A DNA stretch of 64,000 nt from Burkholderia sp. Nafp2/4-1b (GTDB taxonomy: Bacteria > Pseudomonadota > Gammaproteobacteria > Burkholderiales > Burkholderiaceae), in NCBI RefSeq assembly GCF_003635165.1, contig NZ_ML058597.1:868001-932000 (forward strand), in the 5' to 3' direction. Below, piece after piece: positions 42,934 to 51,217 of this stretch. A model generated the notes under the pieces. It was given only the letters and a program-made list of their open reading frames with translations. It made no database searches and was not told where the DNA came from. Each line of letters starts with the position of its first letter. Position 1 is the stretch's first letter. Made by a program: the position numbers and the translations under genes.

Positions 42934-44319
42934 TCAGCGTGCGGACGCGCCGTCGCGCATCGCGTATCCCGCATTCTTCTGACGGAAGCGATACCCGACC
43001 GCGAGCACCGCGAGCCACACGGGAATCAGGTACACCGACAGGCGGAGATCCGGCGTCAGGTACATCACGACGAGAATGCCGGCCATGAATGCCAGGCACA
43101 GGTAATTCGTGAAAGGATAGCCCAGACTGCGGAACACAGTCTGCTCTCCGGCGATACGCTTGGCCTGGCGGAACTTCAGGTGGATCAGCGTGATCATCGC
43201 CCAGTTGATGATCAGCGCCGACACGACGAGGCCCATCAGCACCTCGAACGCCTTGCCCGGCATGAAGTAGTTGACCAGCACGCACACGCCGGTCGCGAGC
43301 GCCGACGCGCCGAGCGCGGCGAGCGGAATGCCGCGCTTGTTCACCGAGCACAGCACCTTCGGCGCATTGCCCTGCTTCGCGAGGCCGAACAGCATCCGGC
43401 TGTTGCTGTACACGCCGCTGTTGTAGACCGACAGCGCGGCCGTCAGCACGACCACGTTCAGCACGTTCGCGACCAGGTTGCTGCTCAGCGCGTGGAAGAT
43501 CAGCACGAACGGGCTGCCGCCGGAGACGACCTTTTCCCACGGATACAGCGACAGCAGCACGGCCAGCGCGCCGATGTAGAAAATCAGGATGCGGTAGATC
43601 ACCTGGTTGGTCGCGCGCGGAATGCTGTGCTTCGGATCGTCGGCCTCGGCCGCGGTGATGCCGATCAGCTCCAGCCCGCCGAACGAGAACATGATCGCCG
43701 CCATCGACATCACGAGCCCCGACACGCCGTTCGGGAAGAATCCGCCGTGCTGCCACAGGTTCGCGACGCTCGCTTCGGGCCCCGCATGGCCGCTCGCGAG
43801 CAGCCAGCCGCCGAAGCCGATCATCCCGATGATCGCGGCGACCTTGATGATCGAGAACCAGAATTCCGTCTCGCCGTACGACTTCACGCTCGCCAGATTC
43901 AGCAGGTTGATCGCGACGAAGAACACCAGCGCCGACACCCAGGTCGGCACGCCGGGCCACCAGTACTGCACGTAGATCCCGACGGCCGACAGCTCGGCCA
44001 TGCTGACGAGGATGTACAGCACCCAGTAGTTCCAGCCGGACAGGAAGCCGGTGAAATGGCCGACGTACTTGTCGGCGAAGTAGCTGAACGAGCCGGCGAC
44101 CGGCTCGTCGACGACCATCTCGCCGAGCTGGCGCATGATGAAGAACGCGACGACGCCGGCCACCGCGTAGCCGAGCAGCACGGACGGGCCGGCCATCTTG
44201 ATCGTCTGCGCGATGCCGAGGAACAGCCCCGTGCCGAGTGCCCCGCCGAGCGCAATCAGCTGGATGTGCCGATTCTTCAGCCCCCGCTTCAGGCCGTCCT
44301 TCTCGTTTCCAGAAACCAT
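42934..44319 (-). CDS. Amino acid permease, AroP/PheP type (APC family)
   Basis: A 461-residue, 12-span inner-membrane transporter. It opens with the family phrase RGLKNRHIQLIALGGALGTG and continues SYFADKYVGHFTGFLSGWNYW, both typical of the AroP/PheP/ProY group of proton-linked permeases. The helix-6 region has FSFGGLELIGITAAEADDP. Substrate within the group cannot be fixed by eye, but cotranscription with the aminotransferase points to phenylalanine/tyrosine. GGAG precedes ATG 44319. The Lrp-type gene is divergent. Confidence 0.9.
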   Translation of the reverse strand: MVSGNEKDGLKRGLKNRHIQLIALGGALGTGLFLGIAQTIKMAGPSVLLGYAVAGVVAFFIMRQLGEMVVDEPVAGSFSYFADKYVGHFTGFLSGWNYWVLYILVSMAELSAVGIYVQYWWPGVPTWVSALVFFVAINLLNLASVKSYGETEFWFSIIKVAAIIGMIGFGGWLLASGHAGPEASVANLWQHGGFFPNGVSGLVMSMAAIMFSFGGLELIGITAAEADDPKHSIPRATNQVIYRILIFYIGALAVLLSLYPWEKVVSGGSPFVLIFHALSSNLVANVLNVVVLTAALSVYNSGVYSNSRMLFGLAKQGNAPKVLCSVNKRGIPLAALGASALATGVCVLVNYFMPGKAFEVLMGLVVSALIINWAMITLIHLKFRQAKRIAGEQTVFRSLGYPFTNYLCLAFMAGILVVMYLTPDLRLSVYLIPVWLAVLAVGYRFRQKNAGYAMRDGASAR

Positions 44320-44578
44320 GTCTTCTCCATTCTGCCCGCCTCCGCCGGAAGCGGTGCGGCGCGCCTCGGTGTGCCGGGCGCTGTTTTACTGTGCCGGCGG
44401 CCGTTCGTGGGGCCGCCGGGTTGGGGCTGCAATTTTCGCGCGGCGACGTCCGAATCCTGTCGACAGCCCTGCCGGACCGGCTGCCGACCGTCGCCTCGCC
44501 CGCATTGCTGCGGCCGCACACGATAATACGGGGTCAGTTTAGCGTCGAGACCGCGAAATCGGGTTGCGTAACCCGCTC

Positions 44579-44611
44579 ATGCAAACCCTACATTATGAGA
44601 TAAGATTGCAT
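44579..44611. promoter_or_regulatory. AT-rich dyad between permease and Lrp genes
   Basis: ATGCAA at 44579-44584 and TTGCAT at 44606-44611 form an inverted repeat around an AT-rich 21-base centre, ending 25 bases before the Lrp start. It is a likely site of Lrp autoregulation and of control of the permease-aminotransferase operon. The rest of 44320-44636 holds no gene. Confidence 0.45.
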
Positions 44612-44636
44612 CCGGGAGACAGATGAGGAAACAAAA

Positions 44637-45110
44637 ATGCCTGAACCGGTTCTCGATCGCATCGATCGCCACTTGTTGTCGGTGCTGCAGGAGAACGGCC
44701 GCGCGTCGAATCTCGATCTGGCGAAGGCTGTCGGCCTGTCGCCCGCGCAGACGCTGCGGCGCCACCGCCGGCTCGAGGAAATCGGCGCGATTCGCCGTTA
44801 CGAAACCCGTCTGTGCCCCGATACGCTCGGCTTCGGCGTCACTGCGTTCGTGCATGTGACGATGGAGCGCGGACATATCCGCGACCTGTCGAAGTTCCAG
44901 AAACTCGTATCGGATCTCGCGCAGATTCAGGAATGTTTCTCGGTGACGGGCGATATCGACTACGTGCTGAAGGTCGTCGCGCACGATCTCAAAGGGCTGT
45001 CCAAGTTCCTGCTCGAGACGCTGATGCGCATTCCCGGCGTGAGCGGCGTGCATTCGAGCGTGTGTCTCGACGAGATCAAGTGCACGAGTGCGATGCCGGT
45101 GGAGGCGTAA
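44637..45110 (+). CDS. Lrp/AsnC-family regulator
   Basis: A 157-residue regulator. The N-terminal HTH (4-60) reads LDRIDRHLLSVLQENGRASN and LDLAKAVGLSPAQTLRRHRR. The C-terminal RAM domain (70-150) carries GDIDYVLKVVAHDLKGLSKF and GVSGVHSSVCLDEIK, the effector-binding half. These proteins respond to amino acids. The divergent aromatic aminotransferase/permease operon is the obvious target. GAGGAAA lies before ATG 44637. Confidence 0.92.
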   Translation: MPEPVLDRIDRHLLSVLQENGRASNLDLAKAVGLSPAQTLRRHRRLEEIGAIRRYETRLCPDTLGFGVTAFVHVTMERGHIRDLSKFQKLVSDLAQIQECFSVTGDIDYVLKVVAHDLKGLSKFLLETLMRIPGVSGVHSSVCLDEIKCTSAMPVEA

Positions 45111-45199
45111 CACCCGCGCGCGCGAGGGCTTCCCGCGAAGCTCGCCGGTGCCGCACGCATCATCATGGTTCCGGCTGCGTCAGACAGGCGTTGAGCCGT

Positions 45200-45742
45200 G
45201 TGACTCGCAAGGCCAAGAAGGATCCATACAACGACCCGACCGGCGAATATAAAAATCAATGCGCGATCCGGATGAGCGTAATTTTCCACGCAATCGGCAG
45301 CGACATGAAGTCGTTTTCTCAGAAGGTATTGAAACCCATGCCGGGAAAACTGACGCTCGGACGCCTAGTCCTCAACGGCAAGGCAACTGCGACTCGCGCC
45401 TATGAACTCACCGAATGGTTGAAGCTTCGCCCATTCCTTGGCGTGGGCAAGCCGGAAAGCATCACCGGACAGGACTGGCAGGACAAGGTAAAGGGCCGCA
45501 CCGGTATCATCTATTTCTTCGGTTATTGGCGGCAGGACGGTGATTCGGCTGACGCATTCAGCGGCGGACATATCGATCTGTGGAACAAGGACACCCTCAC
45601 CCCCTCGGCCGCGTCGTTCTGGCGATTTCGGATCGGCGTGCCGGCCATGATCAACCCGCTCGAATATCTTCGCGGCCGGCGCGGGAATTGGTACTCGGAT
45701 CTGGCCGATTCGAAAGAAATACTCTTCTGGGAAGTTGAATGA
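45200..45742 (+). CDS. Type VI secretion amidase effector, Tae4 family
   Basis: A protein of about 180 residues. The catalytic Cys lies in KNQCAIRMSVIFHAIG (Cys21) and the His in GGHIDLWNKD (His124), both as in Tae4 D,L-endopeptidases that cut the peptide stems of neighbours' peptidoglycan. The end SKEILFWEVE is also family-like. There is no signal peptide, as expected for T6SS cargo. GTG 45200 or TTG 45191 starts it; no upstream in-frame ATG exists. The last codons overlap the next gene (ATGA). Base composition is visibly poorer in G+C than its neighbours, suggesting acquisition. No T6SS or vgrG gene is nearby. Confidence 0.85.
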   Translation: MTRKAKKDPYNDPTGEYKNQCAIRMSVIFHAIGSDMKSFSQKVLKPMPGKLTLGRLVLNGKATATRAYELTEWLKLRPFLGVGKPESITGQDWQDKVKGRTGIIYFFGYWRQDGDSADAFSGGHIDLWNKDTLTPSAASFWRFRIGVPAMINPLEYLRGRRGNWYSDLADSKEILFWEVE

Positions 45743-46074
45743 AACGGCTGACTGCCACCCTTGGTGGATTCATATGGGGCTTGCTGACTACCTGGGCATC
45801 CCTCTACGCGTTCAGCCGTATTCAATGGCCTGTTACGTCGTCCCATTCGACCGGCTGCAACGACATGGAGCACTGCGCCCCTCACGCCGTATTCGTGATC
45901 GGCCTGCTCGCGCTGACCTTGTGGCCGTCGGTTCTCTTTGCCGCAATTAACGCCGTCGCTTATCGGCGCTGGTCGTTGCGCAGATGGGGAACCGTGTTCG
46001 TTGCCGCTACGCTCTCTGTCGTCTTTTTTCATCTTGCGAGCTACGCTGCCTCCTCACTGGGTCTTTTCAGCTAA
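45739..46074 (+). CDS. Three-span membrane protein, candidate immunity protein for the Tae4-like amidase
   Basis: A 111-residue protein with hydrophobic segments at about 8-25 (LGGFIWGLLTTWASLYAF), 50-75 (AVFVIGLLALTLWPSVLFAA) and 84-107 (GTVFVAATLSVVFFHLASYA). A loop with two Cys (TGCNDMEHC) between the first two should face the periplasm. The ATGA overlap with the effector implies coupled expression, the rule for effector-immunity pairs. Known Tai4 immunity proteins are soluble and periplasmic, so this would be a different kind. No family is recognised. Low G+C like its partner. Confidence 0.65.
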   Translation: MKRLTATLGGFIWGLLTTWASLYAFSRIQWPVTSSHSTGCNDMEHCAPHAVFVIGLLALTLWPSVLFAAINAVAYRRWSLRRWGTVFVAATLSVVFFHLASYAASSLGLFS

Positions 46075-46084
46075 GTCGCATCGA

Positions 46085-46119
46085 CGAGGCGGCACGCTGC
46101 AGTTCGTGCTGCCGCCTCG
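46085..46119 (+). terminator. Hairpin after the effector-immunity pair
   Basis: GAGGCGGCA-CG pairs with CG-TGC-TGCCGCCTC, with a two-base bulge, and is followed by a pyrimidine stretch (CTCCTTTC). It starts 11 bases past the stop codon. Weak T-run. Confidence 0.45.
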
Positions 46120-46212
46120 CTCCTTTCACGATCCCCTCGCGCCATAGCCCCTTTGGCGCCACGTGTAGCGAGTCCACGTGCGCGCGTCACAACCACGGAT
46201 TTTCGCAAGTAC

Positions 46213-47124
46213 TCACCGCACCGCCTCGAACGCACTGATCATCAGCGCCCCCGCCGCAATCACCAGACACCCGCCCGCGCGACGCGGCGTCAGCCGCTCG
46301 CCGAGGTACACGCGCGCGATCAGCGCCGCGAACACCACGCTCGTCTCGCGCAGCGCCGACACCGGGCCCATCGGTGCGCGATCCATCGCCCAGATCACGA
46401 TCCCGTACGCGAGCGCCGCGAATACGCCGCCGCATGCGGCCTTCGCCGTTTCGCCGACATCCTGCGTGAGCCGCAGCGAGCCCGCGCGCAGCCGGTAGTA
46501 CGCGGCCATCAGCAACCCCGTCAGCGCGAACATCCACGCGGTATAGCCGACCGTGCTGCCGCTTTCCCGCACGCCGATCCCGTCGACCACGCTGTACGCG
46601 GCGATCGAGACGCCGGTCGCGAACGCCGTCGGCAGCACCTGCGCCATCCGGTGCCGAGCGCCGCGCCCGCGATCGAGCCCGATCGCCAGGATGCCGGCGC
46701 AGATCAGCACGAGCCCACCTTGCGCGCCGGTATTCAAATGCTCGCCCGCGAACGCCGCCGCGCCCAGCGTGACGAGCAGCGGCGCGGTGCCGCGCGCGAC
46801 CGGATACGCGACGCTCAGGTCGCCGTGCTCGTAAGCGCGCACCAGCAATAACGTATAGACGACGTGGATCACGGCCGACGCGACGACACACGCCCAACTC
46901 GCGGGCGTAATCGGCGCGGCGGCGGGCAGGAACAGCAGCGCGAACAGCCCGATCGCGATCTGCAGCACCGTGGCCGAGCGCAGCCGGTCGCCGCTGCTGC
47001 GCACGAGCGCATTCCATGACGCATGCAGGAACGCGGCACACAGGACGGCGAACAGGACGGGAATCGGCACGTTGAATACTCGCTGACGGCCGGCAACGCG
47101 AAATCGTCGCCGCAGGCCGATCAT
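46213..47124 (-). CDS. EamA/DMT-superfamily transporter
   Basis: A 303-residue inner-membrane protein with about ten spans in two EamA repeats. The first ends with VRAYEHGDLSVAYPVARGTAPLL, the second with MDRAPMGPVSALRETSVVFAALI and a final VYLGERLTPRRAGG before the last helix. These are the family's usual repeat motifs. DMT exporters carry amino acids, nucleosides and other metabolites; the substrate cannot be told. ATG 47124 has no strong Shine-Dalgarno; a GTG at 47070 is an alternative. Confidence 0.88.
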   Translation of the reverse strand: MIGLRRRFRVAGRQRVFNVPIPVLFAVLCAAFLHASWNALVRSSGDRLRSATVLQIAIGLFALLFLPAAAPITPASWACVVASAVIHVVYTLLLVRAYEHGDLSVAYPVARGTAPLLVTLGAAAFAGEHLNTGAQGGLVLICAGILAIGLDRGRGARHRMAQVLPTAFATGVSIAAYSVVDGIGVRESGSTVGYTAWMFALTGLLMAAYYRLRAGSLRLTQDVGETAKAACGGVFAALAYGIVIWAMDRAPMGPVSALRETSVVFAALIARVYLGERLTPRRAGGCLVIAAGALMISAFEAVR

Positions 47125-47460
47125 CGTATGAATGCGTCACCGTATTGTCAAAAAAGCCCATCACGCGGCCTCCGGGACGACTCGGCCCGCCGCGCGCGGT
47201 CGCCCGCCCGGCGCGGCCTTCGCGGCGATCACCGGGCGCGCGGTCGCATGTGTGATCGGGGATGCCCCTTTCCGCTGTCTTTCGCGGGCCGTCGCGCCGT
47301 AATGGAATCGATACCGCAGCGCAACCGTCGCGAAACCGCTCCGCCCCCATATCTTCATGCCGGGCTGTTTCAATGCCGATGCTCCGTCACGAGCTCCGCG
47401 CCGAACCGACACGGCGACGGGGCCGCTCTCCACCATCGAAAACCTACCTGGAGTTTCGCG
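47125..47460. other. Divergent intergenic region
   Basis: This 336-bp gap separates the EamA gene from the phosphoesterase gene. No gene is supported; no clear operator was recognised. Confidence 0.35.
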
Positions 47461-49134
47461 ATGTTCCGTCAAGCCTTGCTCGTCACCGCCTGCGCCGGCG
47501 CAGCACTTGCGCTGTTCGCCTGCGGCGGCAGCGACGATCCCACGTCGACGCCCGCCGTGTCGTCGCAGGACGCGCTGCAGACCGCCACGCCGATCAAGCA
47601 CGTCGTCGTGATCTACGGCGAAAACGTGTCGTTCGACCACTACTTCGGCACCTACCCGAACGCGTCGAACCCGGCCGGCGAACCGGCCTTCACCGCGAAG
47701 TCCGGCACGCCGACGATCAACGGCCTCACGGGCACGCTGCTCACCGCGAACCCGAACTTCACGAACACGGCCAACGGCACCGACGCCGCGAACCCCTTCC
47801 GCCTCGACCGCACGCAGGCCGCGACCGCCGACCAGAACCACGCATACACGGCCGAGCAGCAGGCGGAGGACAACGGCCTCGCCGACCTGTTCCCGAAATA
47901 CACCGGCAAGGGCTCGTCCGGCGGCGCCGGCGCGTTCGGCACGAAGGGCCAGGTGATGGGCTACTTCGACGGCAACACCGTCACCGCGCTGTGGAACTAC
48001 GCGCAACGCTTCGCGATGAGCGACAACGCCTATACGACGGTCTACGGCCCGTCGACGCCGGGCGCGCTGAACGTCGTGTCCGGCCAGACCAACGGGATGC
48101 AGATCGTCAAGACGTCGAAGCAGCCGTCGACGCTCGCCGCCACGTCGTACTACATCAACGACGGCCAGGGCGGCTTCACGATGATCAACGACGTCGATCC
48201 GGGCTACGACGTGTGCTCAAGCACGACCGACCAGGCGATGATGAGCGGCAAGAACATCGGCGACCTGCTGAACGCCGCGAAGATCACGTGGGGCGGCTTC
48301 ATGGGCGGCTTCAACCTGTCGACGACCAACAGCAACGGCACGAGCGGCTGCAGCCGCAGCACGGTCGCCACCGCCGTGAACGCCGCGACGGCCGACTACA
48401 TCCCGCACCACAACTGGTTCCAGTACTACGCGTCGACCGCGAACCCGCAGCACACGCGCCCGAGCTCGGTCGCGGCGATCGGCTCGAGCGTCCAGGCCGA
48501 CGGCAAGACGGCCGAACCGGCGAACCACCAGTACGACAGCGACGACTTCTTCGCGGCCGTGAAGGCCGGCAACTTCCCGTCGGTCAGCTTCCTGAAGGCA
48601 CCAGCCGCGCAGGACGGGCATGCAGGCTACTCGGATCCGCTCGACGAGCAGGCGTTCGTCACGAAGGTCGTCAACTTCCTGCAGCAGCAACCCGACTGGC
48701 AGAACACGGCCGTGATCGTCACGTATGACGACTCGGACGGCTGGTACGACCACGCGTATACGACACCGACCCACGCGTCGTCCGACGCGGTCGACCAGGT
48801 CAACGGCAACGGCCAGTGCGGCTCGGGCGGCACCACCGGCGTGAACGGCGGCACCGTGAACGGCCGCTGCGGCCCCGGCGTGCGGATTCCGCTCGTCGTG
48901 ATCTCGCCGTACGCGAAGCAGAACTACGTCGACCACACGATGATCGACCAGGCGTCCGTCGTGCGCTTCATCGAGGACAACTGGCTCGGCGGCCAGCGCA
49001 TCGGCGGCGGTTCGTTCGATGCGTCGGCCGGCGACCTGCGCGGGCTGTTCGACTTCGCGTCGAAGCCGAACACGGCGCCGCTGTATCTCGATCCGACGCT
49101 GGGCACCGTGCTGAGCGCGGCGCCGTCGATCTGA
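47461..49134 (+). CDS. AcpA-type phosphoesterase (acid phosphatase / phospholipase C family) lipoprotein
   Basis: A 557-residue exported enzyme of the phosphoesterase family PF04185. A lipoprotein signal ends at Cys21 (LALFAC). The active-site opening is HVVVIYGENVSFDHYFGTYP, with metal/phosphate ligands in the Glu-Asn and Ser-Phe-Asp-His part. ADYIPHHNWFQYY, VTYDDSDGWYDHAY and PLVVISPYAK supply the later ligands. The family includes phospholipase C and the acid phosphatase AcpA; the length and single domain fit AcpA better. GGAG lies 8 bases before ATG. A di-haem peroxidase follows on the same strand. Confidence 0.9.
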   Translation: MFRQALLVTACAGAALALFACGGSDDPTSTPAVSSQDALQTATPIKHVVVIYGENVSFDHYFGTYPNASNPAGEPAFTAKSGTPTINGLTGTLLTANPNFTNTANGTDAANPFRLDRTQAATADQNHAYTAEQQAEDNGLADLFPKYTGKGSSGGAGAFGTKGQVMGYFDGNTVTALWNYAQRFAMSDNAYTTVYGPSTPGALNVVSGQTNGMQIVKTSKQPSTLAATSYYINDGQGGFTMINDVDPGYDVCSSTTDQAMMSGKNIGDLLNAAKITWGGFMGGFNLSTTNSNGTSGCSRSTVATAVNAATADYIPHHNWFQYYASTANPQHTRPSSVAAIGSSVQADGKTAEPANHQYDSDDFFAAVKAGNFPSVSFLKAPAAQDGHAGYSDPLDEQAFVTKVVNFLQQQPDWQNTAVIVTYDDSDGWYDHAYTTPTHASSDAVDQVNGNGQCGSGGTTGVNGGTVNGRCGPGVRIPLVVISPYAKQNYVDHTMIDQASVVRFIEDNWLGGQRIGGGSFDASAGDLRGLFDFASKPNTAPLYLDPTLGTVLSAAPSI

Positions 49135-49167
49135 CCGGCATCGCGTAACCGGCAACAGCAAGCAGCA

Positions 49168-49196
49168 GGCCGGCGCAGCGTGCGCCGGCCGTTTCC
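49168..49196 (+). terminator. Hairpin between phosphoesterase and peroxidase genes
   Basis: A perfect 10-bp stem (GGCCGGCGCA with TGCGCCGGCC) around loop GCG, followed by GTTTCC. With no long T-run it may only weaken read-through into the peroxidase gene. Confidence 0.5.
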
Positions 49197-49243
49197 ATTC
49201 GACGTGCCGCGCCGACGCGGCGCCCCGACTTTCGACCGCCAGC

Positions 49244-50650
49244 ATGACAGCTCGTCCCGCGCTCCCGTCCTCCGACACAGCCGGCGCCGACGCGCCGCGT
49301 TCCCCTGCCCGCGCGGCGTTCGCGCTCGGCGCGGCCGTGCTCGGCTACGCCGCGTTCGCGATCGCGTTCCCGGCCCGTACGCCGGCGGCGATCGGCGACG
49401 TCGTCGCCGACTGGACGGGTGCGAATCCGCATCCGGTCGTGTTGCAGCGCCCCGCCGCGCAGCCGTTGTCGGCCGTCGCGCAACTCGGACGCGCGCTGTT
49501 CGTGGATCCGTCGCTGTCGGCCTCGGGCAAGCAGTCGTGCGCGTCGTGCCACAGCCCCGATCATGCGTACGCTCCGCCGAACGGGCTCGACGTGCAGCCG
49601 GGCGGCCTCGCGATGACGCAGCAGGGCTACCGCCCGCCGCCGTCGCTGATGTACCTGTATCGCCAGCCCAACTTCAGCATCGGCCCCGATGCCGGCGAAA
49701 ACGACGCGGCGCCGAGCGTCGCGCAGCAGGCTGCGTCGGCGGCCGGTGTCGTGAAGGCGCAGAAGGTGGCCGGCACGTCGGCCGCGCCGCAGCTCGTGCC
49801 GCAAGGCGGGATGTTCTGGGACGGCCGCGCCGATACGTTGCAGCAGCAGGCGTTCGGGCCGCTGCTGAATCCGGTCGAAATGGCGAACGCGAGCATCGAC
49901 GATGTTGCGCGCAAGCTCGCGCAGTCGCCGCATCGCGCGCAGTTCGAGCAGCTGTTCGGTGCGCGCGTGTTCTCCACGCCGCAGCTCGCGGTGTCGGAGG
50001 CGATGTTCGCGATCGCGCGCTATCAGGTCGAGGATCCGTCGTTCCATCCGTACGACAGCAAGTACGACCGCTGGCTCGAAGGCCGCGCGCGCTTGACGCA
50101 GGCCGAGTTGCGCGGGCTGCGGCTCTTCAACGATCCGGACAAGGCGAATTGCGCGGGCTGCCACCTGTCGAAGCCCGGCAAGGACGGCCTGCCGCCGATG
50201 TTTACCGACTATCAGTACGAGGCACTCGGCGCGCCGCGCAACCGCACGCTCGCGCAGAACCGCAACCCGGCGTTCTACGATCTCGGCGTGTGCGGGCCGT
50301 TCCGCGAGGATCTCAAGGACCAGACGCAGTATTGCGGGATGTTCCTCACGCCGACGCTGCGTAACGCGGCGACGCGCCACGTGTTCTTCCACAACGGCGT
50401 GTTCCATACGCTCGACCAGGTGATGGCGTTCTACAATGAGCGCAGCATCTCGCCGCAGAAGTTCTATTCGCGCGGCGCGGACGGCAAGGTCGACGTGTAC
50501 GACGACATTCCGGCGAAGTACCGCGCGAACGTCGACGTGACCGATGCGCCGTTCGACCGCAAGCCCGGCGACAAGCCCGCGATGACCGCGCAGGACATCA
50601 AGGATATCGAAGCGTTTCTCGGCACGCTCAATGACGAGCCCGCACGCTGA
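49244..50650 (+). CDS. Di-haem cytochrome c peroxidase family protein (CcpA/MauG-like)
   Basis: A 468-residue protein with an N-terminal membrane anchor (AAFALGAAVLGYAAFAIAF, residues 24-42) and a periplasmic body. Two c-type haem sites are clear: CASCH (with FVDPSLSASGKQS before it) and CAGCH (after LRGLRLFNDPDKAN). TLRNAATRHVFFHNGVFHTL and the ending DIKDIEAFLGTLND are typical of bacterial peroxidases. It would reduce H2O2 or oxidise a protein partner. It is 109 bases after the phosphoesterase gene. Confidence 0.92.
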   Translation: MTARPALPSSDTAGADAPRSPARAAFALGAAVLGYAAFAIAFPARTPAAIGDVVADWTGANPHPVVLQRPAAQPLSAVAQLGRALFVDPSLSASGKQSCASCHSPDHAYAPPNGLDVQPGGLAMTQQGYRPPPSLMYLYRQPNFSIGPDAGENDAAPSVAQQAASAAGVVKAQKVAGTSAAPQLVPQGGMFWDGRADTLQQQAFGPLLNPVEMANASIDDVARKLAQSPHRAQFEQLFGARVFSTPQLAVSEAMFAIARYQVEDPSFHPYDSKYDRWLEGRARLTQAELRGLRLFNDPDKANCAGCHLSKPGKDGLPPMFTDYQYEALGAPRNRTLAQNRNPAFYDLGVCGPFREDLKDQTQYCGMFLTPTLRNAATRHVFFHNGVFHTLDQVMAFYNERSISPQKFYSRGADGKVDVYDDIPAKYRANVDVTDAPFDRKPGDKPAMTAQDIKDIEAFLGTLNDEPAR

Positions 50651-50674
50651 CGGTTGGCTTGCCGCCGCGTCTGG

Positions 50675-51217
50675 TCAGCGCTGCGCGCGGATGCACAGGA
50701 AGGCCGGCGCCAGCGACAGCTCCGCATGGAGCCGCTCCGACACGGCCTTCATCTCGGGCAGCGGCGTGGGTTCGACGAACCGGTCGAGCCGCCAGCCGGC
50801 GTCGGCGAGCGCATTCAGGATGTCGGCAAGCGGCCGGCGCCATGCTTCGACGTAGGGCTTCGGTTCGCCGAAACCCGACCAGTGGAAGCCGAAGCGGCTC
50901 GTATCGAAGTACGTGCCTTCCCCGCGCGTGCGCTCGTCCATCCAGTCGCGCATCGGGTGCGCCATCGAGAACACCAGCGTGGCACCGGGCCGCGACACGC
51001 GCCTGAATTCACGCAGCGTCGGCACGAGGTCGCGCACGTAGTCGAGCGCAAGCGAACACAGGATCTTGTCGAACGAAGCGTTCGGCAGCCAGTCGAGCGG
51101 CGCCGCGAGATCGCCCTCGGCGACGTCGACCGAAAGCCCCGCGCAACGCGCCTTTGCGAGGGCAACCATCGCAGGCGAACAGCCTCTGGCCGCTTCGCTT
51201 TCTGCAACCCCGTGGCA
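50675..51217 (-). pseudogene. SAM-dependent methyltransferase, 5' end lost
   Basis: The C-terminal two-thirds of a class I methyltransferase remain: GCSPAMVALAKAR (the strand-2/helix region), GDLAAPLDWLPNASFD, KILCSLALDYVRDL (post-motif) and REFRRVSRPGATLVFSMAHP. The SAM-binding motif I (D-x-G-x-G-x-G) that should precede GCSPAM is absent. Instead the frame runs 16 codons back directly into the TAG of hipA. ATG 51169 could start a 164-residue product, but it could not bind SAM. Replacement by the hipBA cassette is the simplest explanation. Confidence 0.8.

Noticed and set aside
41341-44526. A 1061-codon plus-strand open frame across the aminotransferase and permease genes
   Set aside because: The composition (His/Arg/Ala/Glu runs) is that of a GC-rich shadow; the opposing genes carry complete family motifs.
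50675-51169. A functional short methyltransferase from ATG 51169
   Set aside because: The product would lack the SAM-binding motif I; the gene is better read as truncated.
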